From: UBA9926 sp018645765
Lineage (GTDB): Bacteria; Pseudomonadota; Gammaproteobacteria; Pseudomonadales; Azotimanducaceae
Direction: 5' to 3'
NCBI GenBank assembly: GCA_949372755.1
Contig: CASIBO010000010.1
Span: 1 to 64,000 of the forward strand
Length of the DNA stretch: 64,000 nucleotides
Shown piece by piece: positions 9,429 through 17,982 of this stretch. The position numbers and the translations under genes are program-made. Each line of letters opens with the position of its first letter. Positions within the stretch are counted from its first letter, which is position 1. The notes below the pieces were generated by a model. It saw nothing but the letters and a program-made list of their open reading frames with translations, searched no databases and had not been told where the DNA came from.

Positions 9429-10190
9429 CTAGCCGAAACGGCCTGTAACGTATTCTTCTGTGCGTTGGTTTTCTGGGTTAGTGAAGAGGGTTTCGGTGGG
9501 TCCATATTCGATCAAAACCCCGTTTTCCATAAAAGCCGTAAAATCCGACACGCGCGCGGCTTGCTGCATATTGTGGGTTACGATCACGATGGTTAGCTTT
9601 TCTTTCAGCTCGAACAAGAGGTCTTCAATGCGTGCGGTTGAAACCGGATCGAGCGCAGAGCACGGCTCGTCCATCAAGAGCACCAAGGGATTCATCGCCA
9701 GGGCGCGCGCAATACACAATCGTTGTTGTTGGCCACCCGATAGGTTGAGCGCCGACTCGTGCAAGCGGTCTTTAACTTCATCCCAAAGGGCTGCCTGTTT
9801 CAGGGCTTGTTCGACCCGATCGTCCATATTGTCCTTTAAACCATTAATCGATGGTGCCCAGGCAACATTGTCGTAAATGGTTTTCGGGAACGGATTGGGC
9901 TTTTGAAAGACCATACCAATATTAAGTCGAACGGCGACGGGGTCAGTGTCCGGGGCATAGATGTTTTGGTCATTAAAAGAGATCTCCCCGGTCAGCGTGA
10001 CGTGATCGATAAAATCATTCATCCGGTTAAAGCTCCGCAGCAGGGTGCTCTTGCCGCAGCCCGATGGGCCAATGATCGAGGTAATGCGATGCTGATAGAT
10101 CGGTAGCGTGACAGATTTGACCGCGAGTTGATCACCGTACGCGATGCTAACGGTGCTCGCCTGCAATAGGACCTCAGTGGCTTGGGTCAT
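9429..10190 (-). CDS. pstB: Phosphate ABC transporter ATPase PstB
   Basis: Cytoplasmic ATPase subunit of the high-affinity phosphate importer, 253 residues, the standard length. Walker A is GPSGCGKST (41-49), followed by the Q-loop in GMVFQKPNPFP, the signature LSGGQQQR, Walker B LLMDEP and the switch His in VIVTHNM. The PNPFP segment after the Q-loop is typical of PstB. AAGGAA lies just before the ATG. It sits between pstA (9 bp away) and phoU in a single minus-strand operon. Confidence 0.97.
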   Translation of the reverse strand: MTQATEVLLQASTVSIAYGDQLAVKSVTLPIYQHRITSIIGPSGCGKSTLLRSFNRMNDFIDHVTLTGEISFNDQNIYAPDTDPVAVRLNIGMVFQKPNPFPKTIYDNVAWAPSINGLKDNMDDRVEQALKQAALWDEVKDRLHESALNLSGGQQQRLCIARALAMNPLVLLMDEPCSALDPVSTARIEDLLFELKEKLTIVIVTHNMQQAARVSDFTAFMENGVLIEYGPTETLFTNPENQRTEEYVTGRFG

Positions 10191-10199
10191 GAAAATTCC

Positions 10200-11069
10200 T
10201 TACATAAACTTATTTTTACTGCCGCGATAGCGTATCCATACGGCGGTTGCATTCATGATGAGCAAGACCAACAGAAGAACGATGATGCCGGCTGACGCTA
10301 GTTCATGAAAGGCCTGCTGTGGACGAGAGGTCCAATTATAAATTTGGATCGGCAAGGCGGTGAACTCATCCATCGGACCTTCCGGCACAAAAGCAATATA
10401 AGTCAGCGCTCCGATCATAATCAGTGGTGCTGTTTCGCCAATCGCTCGACTCAATGCCAAAATGACGCCCGTTAAGATGCCCGGCATGGCCTGCGGTAAG
10501 ACGTGGTCTCGGGTGACTTGCCATCGTGTCGCGCCAAGCGCGAACGCGACTTGCCTCAGAGAACTGGGCACCGCCTTGATTGCTTCTCGTGACGCAATAA
10601 TGATCACCGGTAAGATCAGAAGGCTCATGGTCATAGCGCCTGCCAGCACGCTACGGTCTAGGCCGAGAAACCGAACAAAGATCGCAAGCCCGATGATGCC
10701 GTAAACGATAGAGGGTACACCCGCGAGGTTCGCAATGTTAATGGTGATGAAGGTTGAAACGCGACCCGGCTTGGCATATTCCTCAAGATACACGGCCGCC
10801 AATACGCCGATGGGTATGGCGATTGCGGCGGTCAAAGTGACGAGCCAAAGGGTCCCAGCAAGTCCCGCTAAAATACCCGCTTTTTCTGGGAATCGGGATG
10901 GGAAACTGGTGAGAAAGTCGAAGCTTAGCCAAGGCAGACCCAAGAGCGTGACTTCAAGAATGAGGATGCCCAAAATTGCAACGGCCAGGCAGGTCACGCT
11001 GAGACAGAAAAGCTTAAAGGCCGAAGCAATTCGGTGACGCTTTTTAAGACGTAGGGCTTGCACGTTCAT
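10200..11069 (-). CDS. pstA: Phosphate ABC transporter permease PstA
   Basis: Inner-membrane permease of 289 residues with six predicted transmembrane helices and the permease loop motif in the segment EAIKAVPSSLRQVAFALGAT (the EAA-type loop that docks on PstB). It forms a heterodimeric channel with PstC. The start overlaps the end of pstC by four bases (ATGA), which implies translational coupling. Confidence 0.95.
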   Translation of the reverse strand: MNVQALRLKKRHRIASAFKLFCLSVTCLAVAILGILILEVTLLGLPWLSFDFLTSFPSRFPEKAGILAGLAGTLWLVTLTAAIAIPIGVLAAVYLEEYAKPGRVSTFITINIANLAGVPSIVYGIIGLAIFVRFLGLDRSVLAGAMTMSLLILPVIIIASREAIKAVPSSLRQVAFALGATRWQVTRDHVLPQAMPGILTGVILALSRAIGETAPLIMIGALTYIAFVPEGPMDEFTALPIQIYNWTSRPQQAFHELASAGIIVLLLVLLIMNATAVWIRYRGSKNKFM

Positions 11070-11983
11070 TCGTAGACATCTCGATAGCGGTTCATGATGG
11101 CGTTAGCGATTAGATTTAAGATCAAAGTCATGGAAAAGAGGACAGCGCCGACGGCAAACAGCGTTTGATAACTGAGGGTGCCAGCGGGTGTGTCGCCTAG
11201 CGATACCTGAACAATATAGGCCGTCATGGTCTGGATAGACTCCAGTGGGTTCAGGGTCAAGTTAGGGGTTGCGCCTGCCGCGAGGGTGACGGCCATGGTT
11301 TCACCGATCGCACGTGAAATAGCCAGTACGAAGGCTGCAAAAATGCCTGAAAGTGATGCCGGCACAACGATTTTAGCGGTGACCTCGAAGGAGGTCGCGC
11401 CGAGAGAATAAGCACCGTCTCTGAGGGCGTTGGGCACCGCGCGTAAAGCGTCATCACACAGCGAGGCAACCATTGGCAAGACCATGATGCCCACAACGAT
11501 TCCAGCACTGGCAGCATTGAAAACCTCTGTCGACGGGATCAGGGTTCTTAAAATGGGCGTGACAAAGGTAATGGCAAAAAAACCATAAACGATGGTGGGA
11601 ATCCCCGCAAGAATTTCGAGGATCGGCTTCACCAGGTCCCGGGTCCGGTTCCCCGCGTACTCACTGAGATAAATTGCGCAGGCCAAGCCAACGGGTAATG
11701 CAACGATCGCCGCGCCAATCACAATCAAGGTCGTGCCGAACAACAGGGGCAGAATACCGTAGGACTTAGGCTCAAGGAGCGGTGTCCAACGGGTGCCAAA
11801 AAGGAAGTCGACGGCGGGTACTTGCTGAAAAAAGTAAAAAGTTTCGACCGAGAGCACACCCACCACAGCAAGGGTTGTCATCACAGAGATTGCGGCACAA
11901 GCAAAAAAAAGCCAGCGCAGCGCCTGCTCGAGTGGCCTGCCCCGAGCACGCGTCAGACGAATTTCAGATGCCGTCTGAGACAT
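11066..11983 (-). CDS. pstC: Phosphate ABC transporter permease PstC
   Basis: Inner-membrane permease of 305 residues, six predicted helices, with the docking loop in DDALRAVPNALRDGAYSLGA. It pairs with PstA. The N-terminus contains the cytoplasmic head EIRLTRARGRPLEQALRW before the first helix. The gene follows pstS by one base, so the operon is read as one unit from the pstS promoter. Confidence 0.95.
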   Translation of the reverse strand: MSQTASEIRLTRARGRPLEQALRWLFFACAAISVMTTLAVVGVLSVETFYFFQQVPAVDFLFGTRWTPLLEPKSYGILPLLFGTTLIVIGAAIVALPVGLACAIYLSEYAGNRTRDLVKPILEILAGIPTIVYGFFAITFVTPILRTLIPSTEVFNAASAGIVVGIMVLPMVASLCDDALRAVPNALRDGAYSLGATSFEVTAKIVVPASLSGIFAAFVLAISRAIGETMAVTLAAGATPNLTLNPLESIQTMTAYIVQVSLGDTPAGTLSYQTLFAVGAVLFSMTLILNLIANAIMNRYRDVYE

Positions 11984-11984
11984 G

Positions 11985-12989
11985 TTATTGGGTTAGCGGC
12001 TGAAGCGTGCTGCCAGGCAGATAAGCCGAACCCGTGATGCGGTTGCTCACCCGGTCGTGGGCTGACTGATAAACGGTTTGCGGCATAGGAATATAGCCCA
12101 CTTCACTCGCGAGCTTTTCTGCTTGGTCCAAGTAAAAATGCACAAACCGCTCAATAATAGGATCGTCTAGTGCGCTTGACCTCGCGTAAATAAAAATGGG
12201 CCTAGACAAGGGCGCGTAGGTGCCGTTGTTGATTGTGGTCTCGTTCGGGCTGATTGCGCCAGTGCCCCCATCGATCGGAACCAAAGATAATTTGTCTTGA
12301 TTCTCCTTGTAGTAGGCGTAACCAAAGTAACCCAGAGCGTACAGGTCGCCCGCAATGCCCTGCACCAGCACGTTATCATCTTCGCTCGCCGTGAAGTCCG
12401 CACGCGAGGCCTGCTCTTTGCCATTCACGACTTTGGTGAAGTAATCGAAGGTGCCAGAATCGGTTCCTGGACCGTAAAGTTTGATGGGTTGATCTGGCCA
12501 GTCCGCTCGCACATCGCGCCACCGCATCGCGGGGTCCTCAGAACGCCAGATCGTGTTGAGCTCAGCAATGGTTAGCTGATCCACCCAATCATTTTTTGGG
12601 TTAATCACGACGGACAACCCATCGAAGGCCACCGGCAGCTCGATGTAGTCAATGCCAGCTGCCGCCGCGCGTTCAGCCTCCGAGGATTTGATGCTTCGAC
12701 TCGCGTTACTAATATCGATTTCATTGTTGATAAACTTCTTAAAGCCGCCGCCGGTCCCGGATACGCCGACCGTAATGCGAACTCTAGGGGCGATGGCATT
12801 GAACTCTTCGGCAACGGCTTCGCTGATTGGAAACACCGTGCTTGAACCATCAATCTGAACTTTTCCAACGAGGCTTTGGTCTGGGTTGCCTGCCTCCGCT
12901 TGATCAATGGATGGTGTCGTGTCGGAACAAGCGGATAAGCCGATCGCCAAGATAAATGGAAGCAATCGAAGTCGGGGCAGTGAGCGCAT
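11985..12989 (-). CDS. pstS: Phosphate-binding lipoprotein PstS
   Basis: Periplasmic phosphate-binding protein of 334 residues with a type II signal peptide: LLPFILAIGLSAC gives a lipobox with C21 as the lipidated residue. The mature part shows the PstS phosphate-site segments IDGSSTVFPISEAVAEEF and YGPGTDSGTFDYF. This suggests anchoring to the membrane rather than free diffusion as in E. coli PstS. The ATG at 12989 has GGGA upstream; the in-frame TTG at 13001 is less likely. It is the first gene of pstSCAB-phoU. Confidence 0.95.
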   Translation of the reverse strand: MRSLPRLRLLPFILAIGLSACSDTTPSIDQAEAGNPDQSLVGKVQIDGSSTVFPISEAVAEEFNAIAPRVRITVGVSGTGGGFKKFINNEIDISNASRSIKSSEAERAAAAGIDYIELPVAFDGLSVVINPKNDWVDQLTIAELNTIWRSEDPAMRWRDVRADWPDQPIKLYGPGTDSGTFDYFTKVVNGKEQASRADFTASEDDNVLVQGIAGDLYALGYFGYAYYKENQDKLSLVPIDGGTGAISPNETTINNGTYAPLSRPIFIYARSSALDDPIIERFVHFYLDQAEKLASEVGYIPMPQTVYQSAHDRVSNRITGSAYLPGSTLQPLTQ

Positions 12990-13314
12990 GGTTATTCCCA
13001 ATGTCGTGTGGTTAGGGGCGCTATTTAGGAGTGGTAATGTAAAGTTTCGGCAAAGATTTCTTAAAAATCGGATGAAAATAGACTTAACTAAAATCCAATC
13101 GGAAATTAACAGGATCTTAATAGTAAGGCCGCACTATGCGCCTCGGGTAAGGATATAGTCCTTGCTGAGACATTATCTCGATCGTTACCGGGGGGTGCGC
13201 CGAGCGCGTGCTGCGCCAGGACTTGGATTAAGAATCCAGGCAAACATGACGAGCGGTTTAAATGCGAAATAAACAATGACTTTTAACATTGACTATTAAA
13301 AGGATTAAGAGGTT
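12990..13314. promoter_or_regulatory. Divergent promoter region between pstS and the porin
   Basis: AT-rich 325-bp stretch (notably 13030-13130 and 13255-13310) that must hold the promoters of pstS (minus) and the porin (plus). I looked for the 11-bp-phased CTGTCAT direct repeats of a Pho box and did not find a clear pair. The porin side contains two TGAC elements at a 13-bp spacing just before the start, which do not fit the consensus spacing. Regulation by PhoB is expected from gene identity but is not shown. Confidence 0.45.
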
Positions 13315-14532
13315 ATGAAGATCTGGTTTGGTTCGACATTGATGGTGGTTTCTGTTCTGGTCTCGGACGCGTCCTATGCGAGTGACTCGAGCGAACTCGC
13401 GGCCATTAAGCACGATTTGGCGCGGTTAATGGCCCGCATTGAGGTGCTGGAGCAGGACAATCAGGCGCTGCGAGGCGCGCAAGCCCAAGTGAGCTCGGCA
13501 CAGACGAGCTCAGCGAAGAAGACTTCTGGCGAACGGACGAGGCTTTCCTGGCGCGGCGATGTTCGGTATCGATACGAGGCCTTTGAGGTCGATCAAAAGG
13601 ATGACCGGGAACGCAACCGATTGCGGGCCCGGGTCGCTCTGACCGCCGCCGTGTCGGACACGTTGGGCGTGGTGATTGGCCTCGCAAGCGGTAACGATGA
13701 CCCGGTGTCAACAAATCAAACGTTGGGGTCGGCTGGGACGACCAAGGGCTTGGGACTCGATCAGGCTTACTTCTCTTGGCAGGTCAGTGAGGCCATCAAT
13801 TTGAAGGCCGGAAAAATTAAAAACGTGTGGTTTAAGCCGGTCAAATCAGAACTGCTTTGGGATGGTGACTACAATCCGGAAGGGGTTGCGCTGAGCTACG
13901 CCAATCAAAGCTTCTTTGGTCATGCCGCGGTGAACTGGTTAGAGAGTGACACGAACCGTGATCAAGCCTTTGCCGCGGGCGTCCAGGCGGGTTGGCGGAC
14001 GTCTCTGGGCGACTATGATCTGACCGCGGGCGCTGGATATCATGACATCGGTGTTGCAGGTCACGAGGCCTTCTTAGGGGGTGATGATTTCTTTGGAAAC
14101 CAAAGTTTGTGCCAGGAAACGGGCTGCGTTTACGGCCAGGATTACGAGCAAGTTCAATTCTTTGCGATGTTGGATGGTCGCTGGCTCGAGCAACCGCTGA
14201 CGGTTTATTTGGAAGGGGTTGAAAATCTAGCGCTGGACGCGCAAAACCGGGGTTGGAGTGCAGGCTTTAAGATTGGGAAAGCCAGCAAGCCTCGGACCTG
14301 GGAATTGGGTTATCAGTATGAAGACTTAGAGGCCGATGCGGTCTTTGGGTTAACGACGGGTTCTGATTTCGGTGGCGGCGGCACCAATATCAGAGGTCAT
14401 ATCCTAAAAGGCGGCTGGGCCGTATCCAAAGCTTGGAAGCTCTCGCTAACCTATTTCAACAATGAGACGGACCCTGATGGCGCGCAGGGGGGTTACCAGC
14501 GCTTACAACTGGATAGTCAGATTAAGTTCTAA
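13315..14532 (+). CDS. Outer-membrane porin with N-terminal coiled coil
   Basis: A 405-residue protein with a cleavable signal peptide ending near SYASDSS (about residue 23). A short coiled coil follows (about 24-65: ELAAIKHDLARLMARIEVLE), typical of trimeric porins that anchor to peptidoglycan or order the trimer. The rest is alternating beta-strand sequence ending in a C-terminal Phe, the usual signal for outer-membrane assembly. It belongs to the broad putative-porin group and has the coiled-coil layout seen in phosphate/polyphosphate-selective OprP/OprO-like porins, though I cannot assign selectivity. Its divergent position next to pstS suggests it lets phosphate across the outer membrane when phosphate is scarce (inference). 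Confidence 0.82.
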   Translation: MKIWFGSTLMVVSVLVSDASYASDSSELAAIKHDLARLMARIEVLEQDNQALRGAQAQVSSAQTSSAKKTSGERTRLSWRGDVRYRYEAFEVDQKDDRERNRLRARVALTAAVSDTLGVVIGLASGNDDPVSTNQTLGSAGTTKGLGLDQAYFSWQVSEAINLKAGKIKNVWFKPVKSELLWDGDYNPEGVALSYANQSFFGHAAVNWLESDTNRDQAFAAGVQAGWRTSLGDYDLTAGAGYHDIGVAGHEAFLGGDDFFGNQSLCQETGCVYGQDYEQVQFFAMLDGRWLEQPLTVYLEGVENLALDAQNRGWSAGFKIGKASKPRTWELGYQYEDLEADAVFGLTTGSDFGGGGTNIRGHILKGGWAVSKAWKLSLTYFNNETDPDGAQGGYQRLQLDSQIKF

Positions 14533-14580
14533 GACTGCCGATTTGCAGGCGACTGAAGGTGGTAAAACAAGCGAGGAATT

Positions 14581-14988
14581 TTACCGCGGCCCCATTTGCT
14601 GGATATCTTTTGGATGACGGTCGCGGCGATCTAAGTAAGCAATTGCCGCGTAATCTCCCATTTTGTCGCCTTCATCACAGGCGATGTTAAAATCGTACTC
14701 TGAGGGTTCAGAGCGTCTTGGGTGATGGGTATAGATGCCGCAGTTTGAGCAGAAGGAGTGCTTTGCGGCGTGCGTGTTGAAGGTGTGGGTTTTTAATGCG
14801 CCTGCGCCTTTTATAACCTTCAAGTTTTCAGGGGCGTCTAAGGCGACTATGGCATTGCGGCGACTACACATTGAGCAATTGCATCGTCTGAGTGTCTCAA
14901 GCCCATTGGGAAGGGTGAGTTCAAGTTCAACGGCGCTGCAATGACAGGTTGCACGAACTGTTTTTTGATTGTCTACCGCGCTCCCCAA
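14581..14988 (-). CDS. GFA-family zinc protein (CENP-V/GFA fold)
   Basis: A 135-residue protein of the glutathione-dependent formaldehyde-activating (GFA) family. It shows the zinc-binding cysteine pattern CHCSAVE, CNCSMCSRR and CSNCG, in the usual order. Members bind zinc; some are involved in formaldehyde or other aldehyde handling, most are uncharacterised. The start shown is a TTG at 14988; an alternative start closer to CHCS cannot be excluded. It is convergent with the porin, with a 7-bp-stem hairpin (14561-14567 / 14579-14585) between them. Confidence 0.78.
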   Translation of the reverse strand: MGSAVDNQKTVRATCHCSAVELELTLPNGLETLRRCNCSMCSRRNAIVALDAPENLKVIKGAGALKTHTFNTHAAKHSFCSNCGIYTHHPRRSEPSEYDFNIACDEGDKMGDYAAIAYLDRRDRHPKDIQQMGPR

Positions 14989-15695
14989 ATCCAGAATCAG
15001 GCAGATTAAACCCTAAATCCCAACCCCCCCCAACCCCCAACCCCAACCCCAAACCCCAGCCCCCAAATGCGCAACGCCTGCACATCAATAGATGACGGCC
15101 CCAAAATTGTCGGGTTGCAAGCCGCTGCTTGAGTTCGGCTGTTTAGGTTCTCCAATGGATAACGAATCCGTTTTTGTCTCGATGTTTTAGATCGTCTTTT
15201 GACTTGAGCATCAATCGCCATTTGAATGCTCTGTAAGCTTTGAGGGTGCACGACGAGCCGAAAAGGTTGCGTCGTGACGGCCCATCCGTGTCAAGGCCTC
15301 GTTTGCTAGTCGTGCCGAGGGTGCCGCATTGCGCGCCGCTTGGAACGCAACAACGGGTCCCGGCCAGGCGTGGGTTATCACCAATAGCTGGGCATGCAGG
15401 ACGCGATGGTTGATGTTTTGGTGAACCACGCCAAGGCATTGCGCCGGTTTATCGCGCGAATGTTGTCAAATTGGTCGCGCCACTACGACATCAACGACTT
15501 TAAAAGGGTTTGTTGCGGCCATATTTGCAAGCCTTGCCAATGGTATTGCGCCAACGCACCTGAGCGAGTCTGCGCGCCGATCCATGATTTGGACGTCTGA
15601 TACACTGATTGTGACGCGTTGAATGAGCGGCACCTCGAGTGGCGGTAGGCTCATAGCACTTTACGAATTCGAAGCGATAGGGCGAGGAGTCAGAC
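14989..15695. other. Gene-poor stretch, 707 bp, possible gene debris
   Basis: No intact gene recognised. It begins with a C-rich tract (separate entry). Between 15250 and 15650 the minus strand has several overlapping open frames of 60-100 codons in different frames, with fairly normal composition. This may be a decayed coding gene, but I cannot name the parent. The last bases before 15696 hold GCGAGGAG-type purine sequence serving the S9 peptidase. Confidence 0.4.
15011..15066 (-). repeat. G-quadruplex-prone, telomere-like C/G tract
   Basis: On the plus strand this is a run of C-blocks of 3-8 separated by AA, AAA or AG. On the minus strand it reads as G-blocks of four or more with 2-3 nt loops, enough for at least one, and possibly alternative, intramolecular G-quadruplexes. 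It lies downstream of nothing obvious and just upstream (on the minus strand) of the GFA gene start at 14988. Confidence 0.75.
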
Positions 15696-17927
15696 ATGAG
15701 ACAATACCGGGAGCAGTGGGTTCAGTGGTGGATGCTGCTGATCATCACAATGGGCTGGCATGGCGGTGCAGCGAGCGCTGAGATCGATCGTTTTGAGCCC
15801 ATGGATGTGTTTGATTTGGAGTACGCGAACTACCCGCAAGTCTCGCCAGATGGCACGCGCGTGCTCTATATACGCCGAAGTTTCGATGTGATGCGGGATG
15901 CATCCCGCGCGTCCCTCTGGCTAGTTGACTTAAAAACGGATGAACACAAGCCTTTGTTAGCAGACTTTGGCAGTTATGGTTGGCCCACCTGGAATCATAA
16001 AGGCACGAAAGTCGCTTATACCACCGCGAATCGGCGGCGCCATCAAATTCGAATGTTGGATTTGGAATATGGCCGCTCGGCACTCATTGTTGATTTGCCA
16101 ACGGCGCCAGGTTGGCTTGCTTTCTCGCCAGATGATGAAACGCTTGCCTTCACTCGGAGTGTTGTTGCCGAAACAGAAGCCCCGCTGTACAAAGCGCCTA
16201 AGCGGCCAAAGGGCGCTAAATGGGCAGCATCTGCTCGAGTCATTGAAAGCGTCCGCTATCAATTTGATGGTCGCGGCATTGTCGCGCCGTCCTATGCGCA
16301 TGTGTTTGTCGTGCCCGCGGAGGGCGGCACATCGACGCAGTTGACGGTTGGCGATTTTCAAAATAACGGACCCCTGATTTGGCAGCCAGACGGTCACGAC
16401 CTCATCTTTTCGTCGAATCGTGACCCAAATTGGGCCTTGCAGACCTTCGAGAGCGATTTGTATTCAGTAGCAGTCGGATCGCGGGCGTTAACGCAGTTAA
16501 CGGATTTTTCGGGTCGCGAATATGCACCCGAGTTGTCTCAGGACGGGACGCAGCTGCTGTATTTGACGCAGTCTAGTCAGCGCGCGACCTATCGGCCCAG
16601 TCGGTTGTGGCGGCAAAGTTTGAACAATGGTGAGCGCCGTCCTCTAGGAGAAACCTTGGATATCTCGATTGAAGCGGCGAGCTGGTCCAGTCAAGACCAA
16701 AAGGTCTCTATCTTGTACGATGAGCGCGGCCAGCGAAAACTCGCTGAACTGAATTTAAAGGGCAAATTAAAGGTGTTGACCGATGCGGTGGGTGGCACGA
16801 CGCTGGGCCGGCCCTACTTGAGCGGCCAGTTTGATTACCAATCGGGTACCCATGCCGTGACCTTTGCCGGGCCAGACCGCCCAGCAGACCTTGCGATTAT
16901 CCAAGCAGGCAAACTGCGGCAAGTCACCCACTTAAATGAGGATTTGCTGGGTAGTAAGTCGCTTGGGGCCGTGCAGGAAGTCACCTATGCGTCAGATTTT
17001 GATGGCACGGAGATTCATGGTTTTTACTTAACCCCACCGGACTTTGACCCCAGTCAGCAATACCCAATGATCCTGGAAGTCCATGGCGGCCCGCATCTGG
17101 CTTACGGTAAATTCTTTTCTGCTGAAATGCAGTTGATGGCTGCCAGCGGCTACATTGTTTTTTTCGATAATTATCGTGGAAGCACCTCTTACGGCGAAGC
17201 CTTCGCGCTCTTGTTACAGGGCAAATATGCCAGTCGAGAAGATTTTCGCGACCACATGTCAGGCGTTGACCATATGATCAATAAAGGGTTTGTGGATCCG
17301 CAGAACCTCTTTGTGAGCGGTGGCTCTGCGGGCGGGATTGCCGCAGCCTATGCCATTGGTTTAACCGACCGGTTTAATGCCGCCGTCGCCGCAAAACCGG
17401 TGATCAACTGGATTAGTAAAACCCTGACTGCTGACTCTTACGTGTATCAAATCAATCATCAGTTTTCGGGTCCGCCCTGGGAGCAGTTTGCGGAATATTG
17501 GCAACGCTCGCCCTTGTCGCTGATGGCGAATGTGGTGACACCCACCATGCTGCTGACCGGCGAAGAAGACCGGCGAACACCTATTTCTGAGACCGAGCAG
17601 TTTTATCAGGCCCTGAAACTCAAAGGTGTTGATGCGGCGATGGTGCGCCTGCCCGGTAGCAGTCATGGGATCGCGGGCCGGCCGTCGCGGCTGTTGAGCA
17701 AGGTTGGGCATTCTTTGGCTTGGTTTGAGCGCTACCGAAAAACCGCTCATGTGGATAAGAAGTCGCTCGGCCTGCGCGAAACGCCGAGCTCTGAAGTAAC
17801 GACTGCGCCGGTACAGGAACCGCCCGATGCCTTGTCTGGTGACGACACGGCGGAGGATGATTTCCGAGACATAGAGGCGACAAGTCGCGGGGCCGAAGGC
17901 GCGGGCCAGCTATCGCGCGGCTTCTGA
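15696..17927 (+). CDS. Exported S9-family serine peptidase (acylaminoacyl/dipeptidyl peptidase type)
   Basis: A 743-residue peptidase. An N-terminal signal peptide (WWMLLIITMGWHGGAASA, cleavage near 28) directs export to the periplasm. A WD40-like beta-propeller follows (about 35-430, with YPQVSPDGTRVLYIRR at the first blade), then the alpha/beta-hydrolase domain. The catalytic triad is visible: S544 in GGSAGG, D625 in GEEDRRTP and H657 in SSHGI. Such enzymes trim short peptides from the N-terminus or release acylated residues. A low-complexity acidic tail follows the catalytic domain (about 690-743). It ends 55 bp before the selenoprotein gene; a shared transcript is possible. Confidence 0.9.
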   Translation: MRQYREQWVQWWMLLIITMGWHGGAASAEIDRFEPMDVFDLEYANYPQVSPDGTRVLYIRRSFDVMRDASRASLWLVDLKTDEHKPLLADFGSYGWPTWNHKGTKVAYTTANRRRHQIRMLDLEYGRSALIVDLPTAPGWLAFSPDDETLAFTRSVVAETEAPLYKAPKRPKGAKWAASARVIESVRYQFDGRGIVAPSYAHVFVVPAEGGTSTQLTVGDFQNNGPLIWQPDGHDLIFSSNRDPNWALQTFESDLYSVAVGSRALTQLTDFSGREYAPELSQDGTQLLYLTQSSQRATYRPSRLWRQSLNNGERRPLGETLDISIEAASWSSQDQKVSILYDERGQRKLAELNLKGKLKVLTDAVGGTTLGRPYLSGQFDYQSGTHAVTFAGPDRPADLAIIQAGKLRQVTHLNEDLLGSKSLGAVQEVTYASDFDGTEIHGFYLTPPDFDPSQQYPMILEVHGGPHLAYGKFFSAEMQLMAASGYIVFFDNYRGSTSYGEAFALLLQGKYASREDFRDHMSGVDHMINKGFVDPQNLFVSGGSAGGIAAAYAIGLTDRFNAAVAAKPVINWISKTLTADSYVYQINHQFSGPPWEQFAEYWQRSPLSLMANVVTPTMLLTGEEDRRTPISETEQFYQALKLKGVDAAMVRLPGSSHGIAGRPSRLLSKVGHSLAWFERYRKTAHVDKKSLGLRETPSSEVTTAPVQEPPDALSGDDTAEDDFRDIEATSRGAEGAGQLSRGF

Positions 17928-17982
17928 AAAAAGGGCGTTTAAGGTTGATCTGGGAATATTAAGATCTGAGTGGCATGATGGG

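Noticed and set aside
9429..9505. A 77-bp overlap of phoU with pstB
   Set aside because: The longer start has no ribosome site and the TTG at 9418 has a good one, so the overlap is an artefact of taking the longest frame.
13002..13314. Pho boxes upstream of pstS or the porin
   Set aside because: Only loose TGAC or CTGTTAA-like elements with wrong spacing; no pair of 7-bp repeats at 11-bp phasing.
15006..15251. Gly-rich 81-codon frame over the G-rich tract
   Set aside because: Its Gly/Val/Trp tail is simply the translation of the G tract, with no start signal.
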